This document shows positions 23,601 through 36,898 of a stretch of 64,000 bases of DNA, one piece after another (position 1 is the first letter of the stretch; every line of letters begins with the position of its first letter). The translations under genes were made by a program, and so were the position numbers. Source of the stretch: Pelecanus crispus (lineage: Eukaryota; Chordata; Aves; Pelecaniformes; Pelecanidae); assembly GCF_030463565.1 (NCBI RefSeq), contig NC_134653.1, positions 29,945,150 through 30,009,149 on the forward strand. The letters run 5' to 3'. The notes below the pieces were generated by a model that saw nothing but the letters and a program-made list of their open reading frames with translations, searched no databases and was not told the origin of the DNA.

Positions 23601-25717
23601 GATGTTATCTAGGTGCACAGCTGTAGGCTCTAGACACGCTGGGCTGGCCTCAGGAGGACGCGCAGACTGTGCTGTGTCTCTGTGTAGCTCACCGGCCACT
23701 CCCGCAGTCCCACAGGGAATGCAAGTGGAGGCTCGTAATGCATTTGGGCAAAACCAGAAGATTTTTTTTAGAATATTGACTCATGTCCCTGGAGCAGAAC
23801 TGGAAGGAAGAAGCTGCAGAGCCACAGAGCAGTTAGTACGCAGAGGGAGTTTCTCATGCTTTGGGGTGGACCAATTCTTCCCCAACCTGAGGCTGGACTC
23901 TGCAATCCCCCCCAGCTTTGCACATGCTCCCCATGACGGTGCCCTTGGACGAGGGGCACACTGCTGGGAGCAGGAGAACTCCTGCGGGTGGGACTGGTCC
24001 CTGTGGTACTATGTGCAGATCGTGGGCAGGCAGACAAGTAGCAGCACTGACCTGGCAGGCTGGAAGAGCTTCCCTGGAGCTGGTCTGTGCTCCGAGTGCT
24101 CTGGTCTCTTACAGCTCCTCCTTGATCTCTTTGCTTGCTGAGAGCTGTTCTAGGACACAAGTGATTTGTGTGGTTTTGGGTGCATCTGCCCTGGGCAGGA
24201 TTAGGGACTCTGGGTCTCTGACCTAGACCTTTCTGTACTTCTTGGGATGAATTGGGAGAACTGGCACGATGGTAAAGACCAAAATACTCTCCCTTCCCAG
24301 GCTAAGGGGGGGAACCAGAGAATTGCTTGTGTCAGTTCTCTGCCCCAGCAGGATGCTGTTCCCTGTCTTTCCTTACAGTCACGAAGGAGGAACTTCCCAC
24401 TATTGCCCCAATATAGCACCTTGATGTAAAGCAAATGCCCATCAGGGTATTTCTGCTGGTTCAAGTATACTGGGACATAGGATGCAGTTAATGAGGCAAA
24501 CTTGCCAATGTCGATAGAGCCACTGCCCCAGAAGGGTCACTCCAATTTTCTCTTTTCCATAGGTTTTAAAGGGGGATTATAAAACGCCAGCCAATTTGAA
24601 AGGTCATCTGCAGGTAAGAGCCTGATGTCCCTTCTGAGGGCTTTGCCTGTTTGATTAATCCTGGGTGCCTGGTCCCTTGCTCCCTCTTATGGACATTTGC
24701 AGGCTGGGCAGCCAGCTGCGGGAAATGTCCCTGCTCTCTTGCCTCCACCCATGGGGATGATGTGCCTGTCCTTCCTGCTGCGCACTGCTCCCACCCTCTA
24801 CACTTTTGTTGTTGATGCTCTGTGTATTCTGCCCTCCTCAGACCCTGCTCGTTCATCTCTGTCACCTCCTTCCCGGTCTGCTCGTGTGTATGGTTTTGTG
24901 CTGTGGAGTTCCATGTTCACTCATCAGAAACTTGTGCTCTTCACTCCCTGACTTTAAGACACTTCCCACCTTGTTCTCTGTTCCAAAACTCTTATTAAAA
25001 CGTTTTCGTTGCCGTGGGCCTTGCCTGCCTTAGGGAAGGGTGGTTTGTCTGATTTGCAGGTTACAGATAGGTCTTTTAGTTCTTGTACTTGGGTGATTGT
25101 GTTCAGGTGTCAAAAATACACCATGGGGCTCCCTCCCTGAAGAGCAGTGTTTGAAAACAATAATCATCTTTTGTAATCAAGAGCAATCCAACAGCTATTG
25201 CACATACATGCTTAAAAAAAAGACTTCTTGACTCTCTGGAAAGCGCTACCTGCACAGTATGGAGATGCGGTAGATTGGTGTTGATGTTTCGATCCAAGGT
25301 GCCAGGTTTCACCTGCTCAACATGTGGCTTCCTAAAGAAAGCAGGGGGATTGAGCTGCATCACCAGTGTTGGGCGAGAAGATGCAGAGCCCAGTCCCGGA
25401 CTGAGGAAGCAGGACTGCTGGTGAAGCGAGCGTGTAGTGGCTTTCACTGCGAGAGGTGTTGCTGGCGATTCCCCGATGACCGCCCAGGGTGGTTCGTGTT
25501 GCGTGAACAGTAGCGAAGCGAGAAGCTGCAGTCTCGTGGCAGCGTCTCCTGGCTGCTGGTTCTCTGCCCTTGTGCTGCTTTCTGTGTCCTAAACATTTCC
25601 TTTTCTTGCTTCCGGGGACACAGTGGGAGTGTTTTGAGTTGCAGATGTTGGCTTAAAGCTGACCCTTCTGTTTCTGGGTTATTCTAGGTGACTCAGAACA
25701 CATCATCTTCTCACTAA
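20612..25717 (+). CDS. TPST2: Tyrosylprotein sulfotransferase 2, four coding exons, 371 aa
   Basis: This Golgi enzyme moves sulfate from PAPS to tyrosines in acidic stretches of secreted and membrane proteins. Coding segments are 20612-21447 (exon begins at 20540), 23028-23226, 24563-24613 and 25688-25717, in phase, 1116 bases with the stop. Residues 1-6 are the short cytosolic tail and about 7-24 a signal-anchor helix (type II). The 5'-phosphosulfate loop is PRSGTTLMR at 75-83. Glu97 in CGEETR matches the catalytic Glu99 of human TPST2. The 3'-phosphate region includes [14 protein letters not shown]. The rest follows human TPST2 closely ([31 protein letters not shown]), which separates it from TPST1. 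The C-terminus, VTQNTSSSH, is four residues shorter than the human tail as I remember it. The start ATG matches the human start. The stop lies 19 bases before a further donor, so the 3' UTR is split by an intron. Confidence 0.97.
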
Positions 25718-26493
25718 GAAAATTAATGATTTCCAGGTAAGAGCTTCTACTTTGTTTTGGGACTCAGGAAAATCTGCCTGCATTGCTCCAGAGTTAGCAT
25801 TTTGCTTGTGTAATTTCTTGTGCCTGTGGATTAGCCAGGCTGCTCCCGGCACGCTCGTTATGTGAATGATCCCCTTCACAGTTGCTTTAGGCTTTCAGGA
25901 CAATACTGTTATGTGAGACGATTTGTCAGAAATTTTTTTTCTGACCTCTGGAAACAGGCTTACTTCAGCAAAACTGAAATCAGCCACTTGGGAGAGTTAT
26001 TACTGACTGACCCCGTGGGGAGCATTGAAACAGGATGTGGAAATGTGTAGATGAGATGAGCTGCTCCCTGGCTGTCTTCTAGGATGTGCCGTGGACCCGT
26101 GGAAGGGAAGATAAAGCAGTCCCACCTGCTGTCAGTTTGGAAAAACAAAGCTGCTACCCTGGGTTTCTGCTCCAGATACAACTGTAGATGTTGGATGTTT
26201 TTCCATTACTCTTTTCAGCTAGCCTCTACGCTAAAACATAGAACATCATTTTTCTTACCAAAAACGACCCTTTAAAAACAAGTTTCTATGTAAAAGCAGT
26301 ATATTGTGCTTAAAAAAAAAAAAAATCAGAAGCATTGAGTGAGAACAGTTGTGTGCCTCCAGTCCTGGAGCTGGGCCTTGGTTTCTTTCTAACCATTTTT
26401 TGTATCGCAGCTGCTTTAAGACCATTAGTCGAGCACCTGCTGTGCTGCCGTGTCCAGATCCTGCTCCTGAGTCCATGTGTTTCTCTCTTCCAG

Positions 26494-26995
26494 AATGCTG
26501 CAAATGGCCTTTTGTTGTCCAACAAAGAAGAGTTTGCAATGGCACCAGTGGAAATCGGTTATCCAAGCATATTGCTTGCTAATACTATTGCCAAAATGAC
26601 TGCTGTACGAGGAATGTATTTGCATTTATTTGCAAAGGCCAAACATTTTACACGTCGGATACCCATCGTCTGCCTTTTCCGAACGCTCCGTGGTGAAAGC
26701 ATCTGTGAAAATTCATACTCGACGGGGGCGTCGGCGTGCATTGGGAAGAGATTTTGTATGCCGAGGCTGGAGGACTCGTTCAATCGCGTTTAAATGTCTT
26801 GTAACGCTGTTCTCTAATTCACGGGTCAGAAATTGGTGTTCTGACCTTGTAAAGCCTTTGTCGTGCGAGTGATTCCCCCCACACCCCCCCCCAGCCCTTC
26901 ACTGTGACTTACAGAGGCTATTGCAGAGTTAATATATGAGCCCACCCCCCCGCCTCCTTCCTTTGTTGCGCACCATTAAAGTATTGTTTTAATAG
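26494..26995 (+). other. TPST2 last exon (3' UTR)
   Basis: After the stop codon exon (ending ttccag|gtaaga at 25736), a good acceptor tttctctcttccag ends at 26493. The sequence after it is non-coding and AT-rich and runs to an attaaa signal at 26975-26980. A separate exon holding most of the 3' UTR is known for mammalian TPST2. The end at about 26995 is inferred and lies only some 290 bp before the TFIP11 start codon. Confidence 0.6.
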
Positions 26996-26999
26996 CGCA

Positions 27000-27285
27000 G
27001 GCTCTGCCCTCCCTCTCTGCTCCCGGGGGGGTCCGGCCTGGGGCCAGGCCGCCAAACCACCGAGGAGGCGCTGCCCGTGAGGCCCCGCCGGGGCCGCTCC
27101 GCCCGGGCCGCTCCGCCCGCCTCTATGGCTGTGGGCGTGGCGCAGGCGGTGCTCGGGGCGCGTCACCGGAAGGAGTTGGTTCACTTCCGGGTGGCGGCGG
27201 CGCAGTGGGGAGCGGCGGGAGGAGTGGAGCCGGGCCGGGGGTAGCGGGGTGTCCGTGCGTGGGCCGCGGGCTGTCCGCAGGCGCC
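27000..27285 (+). promoter_or_regulatory. TFIP11 CpG-island promoter with paired ETS sites
   Basis: A CpG-rich, TATA-less block lies directly before the TFIP11 start. Two ETS/GABPA-type motifs face each other: ccggaag at 27166-27172 and acttccgg at 27183-27190. Such pairs are common in promoters of housekeeping genes. The sequence just before the ATG (ctgtccgcag|gcgccATG) could also be a splice acceptor, so the leader may be split; I cannot decide this from sequence. The island continues into coding exon 1 and its intron, to about 27620. Confidence 0.65.
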
Positions 27286-30200
27286 ATGTCGATGTCGCAC
27301 CTGTACGGCACGGACGGGGAGGATGGGGTGGAGATGGAGAACTTCGAGGTGTCGGACTGGGACCTGCAGAACGAGTTCAACCCCCACCGGCAGCGCCACC
27401 GGCAGAGCAAGGAGGAGGCCACCTACGGCGTGTGGGCCGAGCGCGACTCGGACGAGGAGCGGCCCAGCTTCGGCGGCAAGCGGTACGGGGCGGGGAAAGG
27501 GGCACCCCGGGCCGAGCCGTCCCCTCTCGCCCAGGGCTGCGCGTCTGGCGGCCCCCGGTTGCGCCCCGCTTGGTGGGTCTGCAGAGCCGCCTGGGCAGGG
27601 CTCCGGTGGCCGCCCCGCTTCGTGGTGGTTTTCAGGCTGTAAACGTCCTCCTGAACAGCCCGGGCCGGGACAGGGGCTGCCCTCAGGGCGGCCGTGAGGT
27701 GCACGGAGCTGCCTGTGGGGACTTTGCCTGTTGCAAGCGTGTCCCTTCTGCCCAGAGGGAAAGGTTATTTCCTGGCAAAACCAGCATTGAACTGCTCGTC
27801 ATTTTCTAATATTTCATTTTAAGGGGGATCTAAAGCATAGTACTCGCCAGGCTTCTGTAGGAATGTACACTGGTCCACTGGAACAGAATTCACTCACAGG
27901 TTTCGTTTTGGTGTAGCTCCAGGGATTATTCGGCCCCTGTGAACTTCATCAGCGCCGGGCTGAAAAAGTCAGCGGCTGAGGATATGTCGGAAGATGACTC
28001 TGATGAAGATGAAAAGCCTGTTAAACAGGAAGAAATCCCTAAAGAGTTTGTGCCAAAGAAGTTAAAAACAGTGAGTTATCCAGGAAGTTTTCAATTCTGT
28101 GTACTGTATTTATGAAACTTAGGCTGTAGTCAGAGGCACTGAAACAATAATAGAGCACTAAAGAAAGGGAGAAATAATTAAAACCAGAGAACTGCATGTG
28201 ACAGCATGCAGTTGAGGGAGGTGTTTCCTCTGTCTTTTGTAGCTATTTTGATGTACTGTTTTGTGTCCTTGGGAACATCAGTCCTTTTAGGCTCTTTTAT
28301 TTGCTTTAATATTCCCTTTGGTCAGTTGAGGTTAAAATGAAAGAATGTCCATGGCTTACTGCCTTTCAAAGACTTTTTTTTTTAATCTCACAGAACAGTA
28401 TGACAAATCTAGGCATGTTATAGATTAAAAATCAAACTCTTATTTTCAGTTACCAAACACAGAAAGAATCAGGAGTCAGCTTCAGTTAAAGTCAGTGGTA
28501 GAGCCTAATAACTGGCAGCTTGTCAGTCTAAGCTTGTCAGGACTTTCCTTTTCCATCTAAGGAATTTCAGGAAAATCCTTAGATGGCAGGGAGCATCCAT
28601 GGACGCATAAGTCACGACATAGTGAGCTGTGCAGTGTAGTGACAACAGAATTGTTTCTGGGAAGAACCTTCCTTTTGAGTAAAACTATACAGAGCTTGGT
28701 TATTATGGTGCATTAAGGTGGTGTGGGGGTTTTTGTTTGTTTGTTTCTTTTAACAGGGTGGTAATTTTAAGCCTAGTCAGAAAGGCTTTGTAGGGGGGAC
28801 AAAATCTTTCGTGGATTTTGGCAGCTGGGAGAGACACACTAAGGGAATTGGGCAGAAGCTTCTCCAGAAGATGGGTTACGTCCCTGGAAGAGGTCTCGGG
28901 AAGAATGCTCAAGGTACTGTGATTGTGTGTTTGGTTGTTTATTGTTAACTAGTAATTTAGAGAAGAGATTGGATTCTTTAAAGAACTGCCACCTTCAGGT
29001 GGCTTACAACTTCATTCTTGTTTTCTTGCGTCTCTTGCAAGTGATCTGGGTCCTCATGATAAGATTCGATTGTGTTTAAATTACCATAGGCCAATTTTAT
29101 GCTCTTGTTATTTTGCAAGAGAAAAAGAGAAAGAAAAAAGGGAGATAAATTCCAAACATAGTCAGCTCACAGAAAAGGAGATGTTATTGTATGTGATAGA
29201 ATCAAAAAGCAGTGAAATGCAGATGTGAATAATACTCTGTTTTGGGTTTTTTTGATGTGTGCTGGAATTAAATGATTTTATAGCCACTAAGAAATTAGTG
29301 AAGTGGTAGAAGATACCATAGTGATAGAGGCAGAATACCAGGCTGGACGTTTGTGCTGATTTGATAACTTGGGGTACTGTAAGAAAACACTGGCTGTTCT
29401 CTCTCAGTAAACAAACTGCTCGTTCTGATCTAACTACTGTCCTTTTAGGTATTATCAATCCAATTGAGGCCAAACAAAGAAAAGGCAAAGGAGCTGTGGG
29501 GGCATACGGTTCTGAAAGAACCAGCCAGTCTTTGCAAGACTTCCCTGTTGTGGACTCAGAAGAAGAAGCTGAGGAGGTATCTGTATGATTTTTGGTTTAT
29601 CTGTTTCCCTGTTGTATGTACAAAATACAGTTCTGGTATCAGATTCTGTGTCAGAGAAAACTGTTTGGGCTCATTTTAGATAAGAAGCTAAAGACATAGC
29701 ACATTAATTTAATTTAGACATATTTTTTTTGTCACTGTAATGTTCCTTGTTGTTTCTGGCTCACTTTATTCTAGTAGACTTGCTAGAACCCCACCTTCAA
29801 AGAGTCCTCTTGAGTAAATAGTCTTTGTCTTTTCAAATTTAAAAAAAAATCAGAAATGTACTGCTAGCATTGTAAATAGGGTGGTGAACTGGACCACAGC
29901 ATCTGAGCTGGTTGGTCACTGAGCTTTACCGCTTTCCCAATTATTTTGCTGTACAGCATTCTTCATTGATCTGATGGTTATTTTCCTGTAGAAAATAGAG
30001 GCAAATTTGGGGTGCAATAAAGAGCAGCAACCACAACTCTTCTTTGGTTTTGTTTAGGAATTTCAAAAAGAGCTGAGTCAGTGGCGGAAGGATCCTAATG
30101 GAGGCAAGAAAAAGCCCAAATACAGCTATAAGACAGTAGAAGAACTGAAAGCCAAGGGTAGGATCAACAAGCAGCTTTCAACCCCTCAGAAGGAGCTGTC

Positions 30201-33200
30201 TCAAGTCAAGGTAAGGTTGATAACCCAAGAGGTGGCATCTCTGGGAAACAGTTTGTCTGCGTTGGTATTGTGAGTGCTTTTTAGCCATCAGTAACCTTCA
30301 TAGAAGCCAGTTCTAGGAACTGGCTGTCTGCAGCCTCACGAAAATCAAGGCCTTGGACTCATCAGTGAATCATGTAATAGACCACTGTGTCAACTAGGAC
30401 ATTGATTTGTTTTCAGGCAAGTTCTTTGGCCTCAGAAAAATGCAAATTAGCTTAAATGTGTTGGGGTTTTTATTTTTTTTAAATTGCAAGTTAAGTTTAG
30501 TTGTTTTGCATTTGGCATGGATAAAATGCTCATCCACTTCTGGAACCACAGTTTTCCTATTGGGACTGTGTGACTAAACACATAGTTTGAACCATCTTCT
30601 ACCTAAAAGGGACAATGAGGGATTTATGTGGTATGCACATAGTAAAATTATTGATCTAAAAGTGATGTGTTTTTTAAAAAAGTATAAAAGTACCTAAGAC
30701 TTCCATGCAGTCATGAATAGTATCATCACTGCTTGTAGAATTGTAGAACTCAGAGCAATGGTAAAACTGAGATCAGAAGAGGAGACTCTTCCAGTTCTGA
30801 TTCCAAATTGTTTCATGTTCATTCTAACTCTTCATGTCTGGAGTCTGCCTTTTTGGAGGTAATCCACAGTTGCCTCATTCAGAATACCAGTGTGTATTAG
30901 TAGCCTGCTGGAGTAATTAAGGTACTTGGAAATCTCCAGTTTTCAATTTGGAGTAAGGGATTTCCTCGTTTTTTAAACACAAGATACGATTATTTTTGAG
31001 ACATGTTTGTTCTTCTTTGTTGGAAGGTTATAGACATGACGGGCCGGGAACAAAAGGTTTATTACAGCTACAGTCAAATTAGCCACAAGCACAATATCCC
31101 AGATGACAGTCCTCAGCAGCCACTGGGCAAAGACTCCAAGCCCCAGGGGTTTGCCTTGCCTGAGCTGGAGCACAACTTGCAACTTCTCATTGACATCACA
31201 GAGCAGGAAATCATCCAGAGCGACCGGCAGCTGCAGTACGAGAGAGATATGGTTGTCAACCTGACCCATGAGATACAGAAGATGTCTGAAGTTCTCTCGC
31301 ACGAGGAGACAGCAATTAACAATCTCAGCAAAGTGCTGGAGATGGTGGAAGAGTGCGAGAGACGGATGCAGCCCAGTTGTGAAAATCCCTTAACCTTGGA
31401 TGAGTGTGCAAAGATTTTTGAGACGCTTCAAGACAAGTACTATGAAGAGTACAGAATGTCTGATAGGGTAGACCTGGCAGTAGCAATAGTCTATCCTCTC
31501 ATGAAAGATTACTTCAAGAACTGGGATCCCCTCAAGGTGTGTATTAGTTTAATTTATCTGCATTTCTTTCTTGATGGTTTAGTCTTTATTATCTTGACTG
31601 CCCCTGACTCCTTGTCCCAAATTTCTATCAGTCTGGAGAGAAAGAGGAAAAAAAAGTGCCTTCCTCTTGCCTGGCAGGGGAGAGGAAGGTTCCCGAGAAA
31701 ACTCCCAGTGTTCATGGCAGAGTGAAATAAACGTGCAAAAAGATGGACCCACTCTGCACCCACTCCCAGACATTTGCTATGATTGAAGGCTACTGTTCTG
31801 TAAAGTGGCTAACAGTTCAGGAGCTTGGTGGTTAAAATCAATCCCTTTCATGGGTGTTGGGAAGAAAAAATAGATGAAAGTTAAGTCTGTAGTCCTTGTT
31901 TTTTAATAAAAGCAGGAGAGGTCTGTCTTTCAAGTAGCCAGTTATGTGCTGTCTATTCTTAATGCTATTTCAGCTGTGATAGGTAAGAGTCTGAATTATC
32001 TCTGTACACCTGAAAAAGTTCAGACTATCCTCTTCCCCCCCACCCCCCAGGTATGTTAAATCCATAAAGTGGGATTTTGCTCTTGTGGGGCTTTACTAAT
32101 CACAGCTGCGAGCTCCTAGGTTACCTTTTGAGTGGGTGAGAAAGCTGTCTGTAGCCAAGCATACCATTGGCCTGCTCTTTGTTGATATCAGCTGAAATTA
32201 ATGAAAAAGAATAAAGGCCGCTCATGCCTTATCATTTCCAGGACTGTACATACGGCACAGAGATTATAGCCAAGTGGAAGAGCCTTTTGGAAAATGATCA
32301 GCTGTTATCACACAGTGGGCAGGACCTGTCAACAGATGCTTTTCACAGGTAAAGAGCAAATGGGTTGTACTTTGTGCAGCATCTTCAAGTGCTGCTTCCT
32401 CAGGGATGGAAAAGAACAGATACAAGCGTGCTTTCCGGATGATTCTCTTGATGTATCTGTTAAAATCCAGCTGTCAGCTATATAAAAAGAAGTAGCTTTT
32501 AAATAACAGTTACCATTTGGTTTATTTAGGCCTGGGGCTATAGCTTTAAGCTTAACTTTGATTTTTTTTTTTTTTTTTCCCCAGACTGATGTGGGAAATC
32601 TGGATGCCATATGTCAGAAACATAGTGGCGCAGTGGCAACCGAGGAACTGTGGATCAATGGTGGATTTCTTGGACAGCTGGGTAAATGTTGTTCCTGTCT
32701 GGATACTGGATAACATTCTGGATCAGCTCATCTTCCCCAAGCTACAGAAAGAGGTGAGACAAGAGGGCTGCGTTAGAACGAAGCCATGCTCTGAACCAGT
32801 ATTTGTATTTCAGTCAACTAGAACTTTTAAAATAGTGGTTTGCTGCCTCTACCAATGCATTTAGGAGTTAGGGGGTTGCATTGTCATTATTCTTGCATCT
32901 GGCAAGACTTACTGCTAATGGATGGACTTAATTTAATCTTTTCTGTTTTACCTCAAGGTCGAAAGCTGGAATCCTTTGACAGACACAGTCCCAATCCATT
33001 CATGGATCCATCCCTGGCTTCCCCTGATGCAGGCACGATTAGAGCCGCTGTATTCTCCCATCCGAAACAAGCTGGCAAATGCACTGCAGAAGTGGCATCC
33101 CAGTGACTCCTCTGCCAAACTTATCCTTCAGCCCTGGAAAGATGTGTTCACACCTGGCTCATGGGAGGCTTTCATGGTCAAAAACATTGTGCCTAAACTA

Positions 33201-35937
33201 GGTGAGACAAGCCAAATAGTGCTGAATTTCTGGAATCTGCTGGTTGCCACCTTCCCCCTTACACCTAGAAAAGATACGTATTAACCTGGTTGTCAGTGGT
33301 ACTTCAAGGAATATTATTAGTAAGTTTAGACCAGGCTTGCATCTTGTTTTTTGCTATTAGTACTGTGCATTTTTTTCAGAGGCAGACATTTCAGAAAATA
33401 CGGGGAAGTGCTCTCTCTGTTCTTCAGCTGACAGGAGTATCTGATAGCTGTCAGATAGTACAAAGCTATAAAATGTCTCTCTGTTATTCCTGTATTCTTT
33501 GGTCTATGCTAATGTTTTCACCGTGAGATTTTGTAATTCACCATTCAGCTATGCAAACTGGCTACAGGCTCTGTAGTCTAAAAAACCAGTCAAATGTTTT
33601 AAGTTTCTCAGTTCTGGCAGCAAATTGTAATTGCTGGAAATGGAAGCGCACTGTTTTGGTGGCAAGGATCAGCCAAACAGTTCAAAGAGCCTGAATGTCC
33701 CTTAGGATAATATGCAATACAGGTGCTGCTCAAATCCGTGTGTGTTGGTAGTGAAATACGTCAGGGCACTGATAAAACTGTGAGTCAAGTTCTTTTCTAA
33801 TTCTTCTCACCCTTTTGCCAGGGATGTGTTTGAACGAACTCATCATAAACCCTCACCAGCAGCACATGGATGCCTTCTACTGGGTGATTGACTGGGAGGG
33901 GATGATTTCTGTCTCCAGTCTTGTTGGGCTGCTGGAGAAACACTTCTTCCCAAAGTGGCTGCAGGTGAGAAACTATCAAGGCTGAGTAAACAGGCTTGAT
34001 TCACTGTGAAGTGTTTCAGTGACTCCTGCCTAGAAATTGTTGCCCCAGTGCTGAAATGGTTTAACTACCAAATGGGGTGATTTCCACTCATAGCTCCATA
34101 TGCATCAGAACAGACTGTTTCCTAATACTGTCACAGTCCTTTTTTTTTCCTTTTTACTGAAAGCTCTACTGAGCAAGTTAAGTGATAATAAGGACTCTCT
34201 TCTGTAAATGTACCTGTCCTACTGCATTTGATCTGTCATGTTGTTTTGCAGGTGCTGTGCTCTTGGCTTAGTAACAGCCCCAATTATGAAGAGATTACAA
34301 AGTGGTACTTGGGTTGGAAGTCCATGTTCTCAGACCAAGTGTTAGCACATCCATCAATCAAAGACAAATTTAATGAAGCTCTTGATATCATGAACCGAGC
34401 TGTCTCTTCCAGTGTTGGTAGGTGGCTTATGGTGATGGCTCTGCTTACTGTGATGACAGCACATCAACGTTTGGTTCTTGCGAGTCTGTATTTAGGCATG
34501 GCCCTGCTGATGAGCATTGTAGCAGCTCCCATGAGCAGTGAAATTCAAAGTGTGTTTTACCTTGCTGTGTCCATAAATAACACCTGTAAGGTGCTACTTA
34601 ATAATTGTCTGTGCTTCACTGAAGCAGAAACCCATTTTTTTTTGTGACTGGCTGCCAGTGCCATTAAGCAACTGATTCTCTTTCAGCCTTGCCTGATTAT
34701 AGTGTATTTTATGTCAGTCACTGAGAGACCATAATTTAAAGATGTTTACTTCCAAAGCTATAATTTGTTGGGGTTTTTTTTATTTACCGTGAGATACTGG
34801 TGGTTCTCCTTAGCTTTAGAGCAGTGCCCTTTCCTTCTACATGATTCTCCCTGTGACCTGTATAAAAGAGAAGGGAAGCAGCACCTGAGATTTGCCCTGT
34901 CCTCCAAGACTGAGAGCTCCTTTCTTGCGTTCCTCTTGCCTGCTTGCTGTACAGTGTGACGGAGAATCTGCATCAGAAACATGGAGGATTCCTTGAGGTC
35001 TATTTTAAGGGTTATGTTTATTTCTGTGATAAAATGATACAAGTACGGGCAAGTGTTGCACAAAGAGGAATTAGCCTATTGAGAAATTTCTGGCATGGTA
35101 TCCATGCAGCCACAGAGTGAACTTGGGCTGATAGCAAAAGCACTCCTGATGCAATGCTGCTTCCTGCAATGTGGTACTACTCCATCCGTAGCCTGATTTT
35201 GCAATAGTCACTGTTTGTAACCCAGCAGTGGCATGTGGAGACCACAGGCCAAGTTTTGGCTTTGAGCTGTATTTTTTTTGTTGTTCACATTTTCCCTTTG
35301 CCCAGTAGCAGTGCAGCATTCTCCCCTCCTGTGCGTGCTCAGATACAGTTTGGGATTGTATCAAATCCTGTTGCTTCTGCTGTAATTCTCAAATTCACCT
35401 AGCTAGTCTGTGTTGTATTAGCAATAGCAGTAAAAACTTAATGAACTGGAATGTGTAGGGGAGGGTTCAGAGCATTATTGATTGACTTCACTGTATGTAC
35501 CCTGGACTGGAGTTTACCCATAGACCTTCCACCAGAAACAGACTGGGACCTTGTTTTCACACGTTTTGTCTCTCCAAACAGGCGGGTACATGCAGCCAGG
35601 TGCTCGAGAGAACATCGCCTACCTTACTCACACCGAGAGGAGGAAAGACTTTCAGTACGAAGCCATGCAGGAGCGTCGGGAGGCTGAGAACATGGCCCAG
35701 CGCGGCATCGGCATGGCTGCCAGCTCCGTGCCAATGAACTTTAAGGACCTAATTCAGACAAAAGCAGAGGAGCACAACATTGTTTTCATGCCTGTGATTG
35801 GAAAGCGGCACGAAGGGAAACAGCTGTATACATTTGGACGGATTGTCATTTACATTGACAGAGGTGTCGTGTTTGTACAAGGAGAAAAGACTTGGGTGCC
35901 AACCTCTCTCCAGAGTCTCATTGATATGGCTAAGTGA
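27286..35937 (+). CDS. TFIP11: Tuftelin-interacting protein 11, G-patch splicing factor, 12 coding exons, 827 aa
   Basis: This nuclear protein (Ntr1/Spp382 family) recruits and activates the helicase DHX15 to take apart the intron-lariat spliceosome. Coding exons: 27286-27482, 27917-28070, 28757-28913, 29449-29576, 30058-30210, 31027-31536, 32242-32348, 32585-32753, 32958-33201, 33822-33964, 34252-34417, 35582-35937. Phases agree and the sum is 2484 bases. The acidic N-terminal TIP region ([17 protein letters not shown], then an Asp/Glu run near 92-100) comes first. The G-patch is at about 145-191 ([20 protein letters not shown] to [10 protein letters not shown]). The GCFC-type helical domain fills about the middle and C-terminal half ([17 protein letters not shown], then [15 protein letters not shown] and [19 protein letters not shown]). 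The end is [13 protein letters not shown]. Identity with human TFIP11 (837 aa as remembered) is very high. ATG at 27286 is followed by a second ATG two codons later. Confidence 0.98.
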
Positions 35938-36020
35938 GGCCTCCACTTTGAACTGTGAAGACCATCTTGCTAATATTTTTAGTGTAATCGTCTTAGAATA
36001 AAGAAGCTACAGATTTGTAA
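35938..36020 (+). other. TFIP11 3' UTR with poly(A) signal
   Basis: A consensus aataaa at 35997-36002 lies 60 bases after the stop, with the TFIP11 3' end expected about 15-25 bases later. The UTR is very short. Confidence 0.75.
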
Positions 36021-36898
36021 ATAGAGTGAAACTGTAACTGTATGCCAGGATTTTTTTCTTAGAAGACCTGTTCAGGCAGTGTCAAGAGATGAAATTACAT
36101 GTGGAAGGCAGTGCTAAGGGAGGAACAAGCAGTTCCAATGCTTGTGTAATTGCCACCTGTGATAAAGGTTTATCATCAGGTTAGAAGGGACCATAGGAGG
36201 TGATTCTCTGCTCCCACAGCAGATGAGCCAGGGCTGGTCCAGCCGAGTCCTGAAGGTCTCCAGCAACAGAGATGTCACAGCTTCTCCTTGCCTGCTGCAC
36301 TGCTCTGGCAGTGAGTTACTGTCCCGACAGTGTCCCTCACGCAGCCGGGACGCGTCCCACCTCTCTCCAGGTGTGCTGGTGGCTCCTTCAGCCTGGTGCC
36401 TGCCTGCAGGCCGGCAGCTGCTCTGAGTGCCCCCTCTGCCCTGTCAATGCAGAGCTGGAAGAGGGGGGATTTTTTTCCAGCAAATTCACAGAATGTGTGC
36501 CTCGGGACCGCAGCAGTTCAGGGCACAGAGGTGAGGGAGGGAAACCAAGGCTTTTTTTTTCCCCTAGAGGGAGATGACCGGATTCTTCACAGAAGAACAG
36601 ATAAAGAGCCAATTTCAGTAGCACTGAGCAGCTGAAGGCCCCTGCCTATAAGAAAGCTTTTCTAAGCCTGCATTTGGAACTAGACACCAATACCTCTGAC
36701 TACAAACCCCTCCCAAATAATTGCCCCTTCCTGATGCTTAAAAATGCATGCAGTGCATGCAAAGACTTTGAATTGTACATGAAAGGGGAGGGGATCAAAA
36801 GAGCAATCATTACGCAGTACGGATGGCTTAAAAGGCAGATTTTAGTTAAAGTTGTTCACTGTAGTTAAGTGAGTATAAGTCAAAGCACAGCTTTACCT
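36021..36898. other. Spacer between convergent TFIP11 and SRRD
   Basis: About 900 bp separates the two poly(A) signals. Apart from the old CR1 fragment I see only an AT-rich stretch near 36700-36900. No exon is recognised. Confidence 0.5.
36178..36420 (-). mobile_element. Old CR1-type LINE fragment (minus strand)
   Basis: From aggttagaagggacc at 36178 the sequence follows, with many changes, the reverse complement of the 3' part of an old CR1 subfamily, including gtccagccgagtcctgaaggtctccagc and gatgtcacagcttctcc. The element therefore points left (minus strand) and is 5'-truncated, as CR1 copies usually are. The right limit is uncertain; similarity fades after about 36310. It lies in the spacer between the 3' ends of TFIP11 and SRRD. 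The high divergence suggests an old insertion. The family call is from memory of the consensus. Confidence 0.55.
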
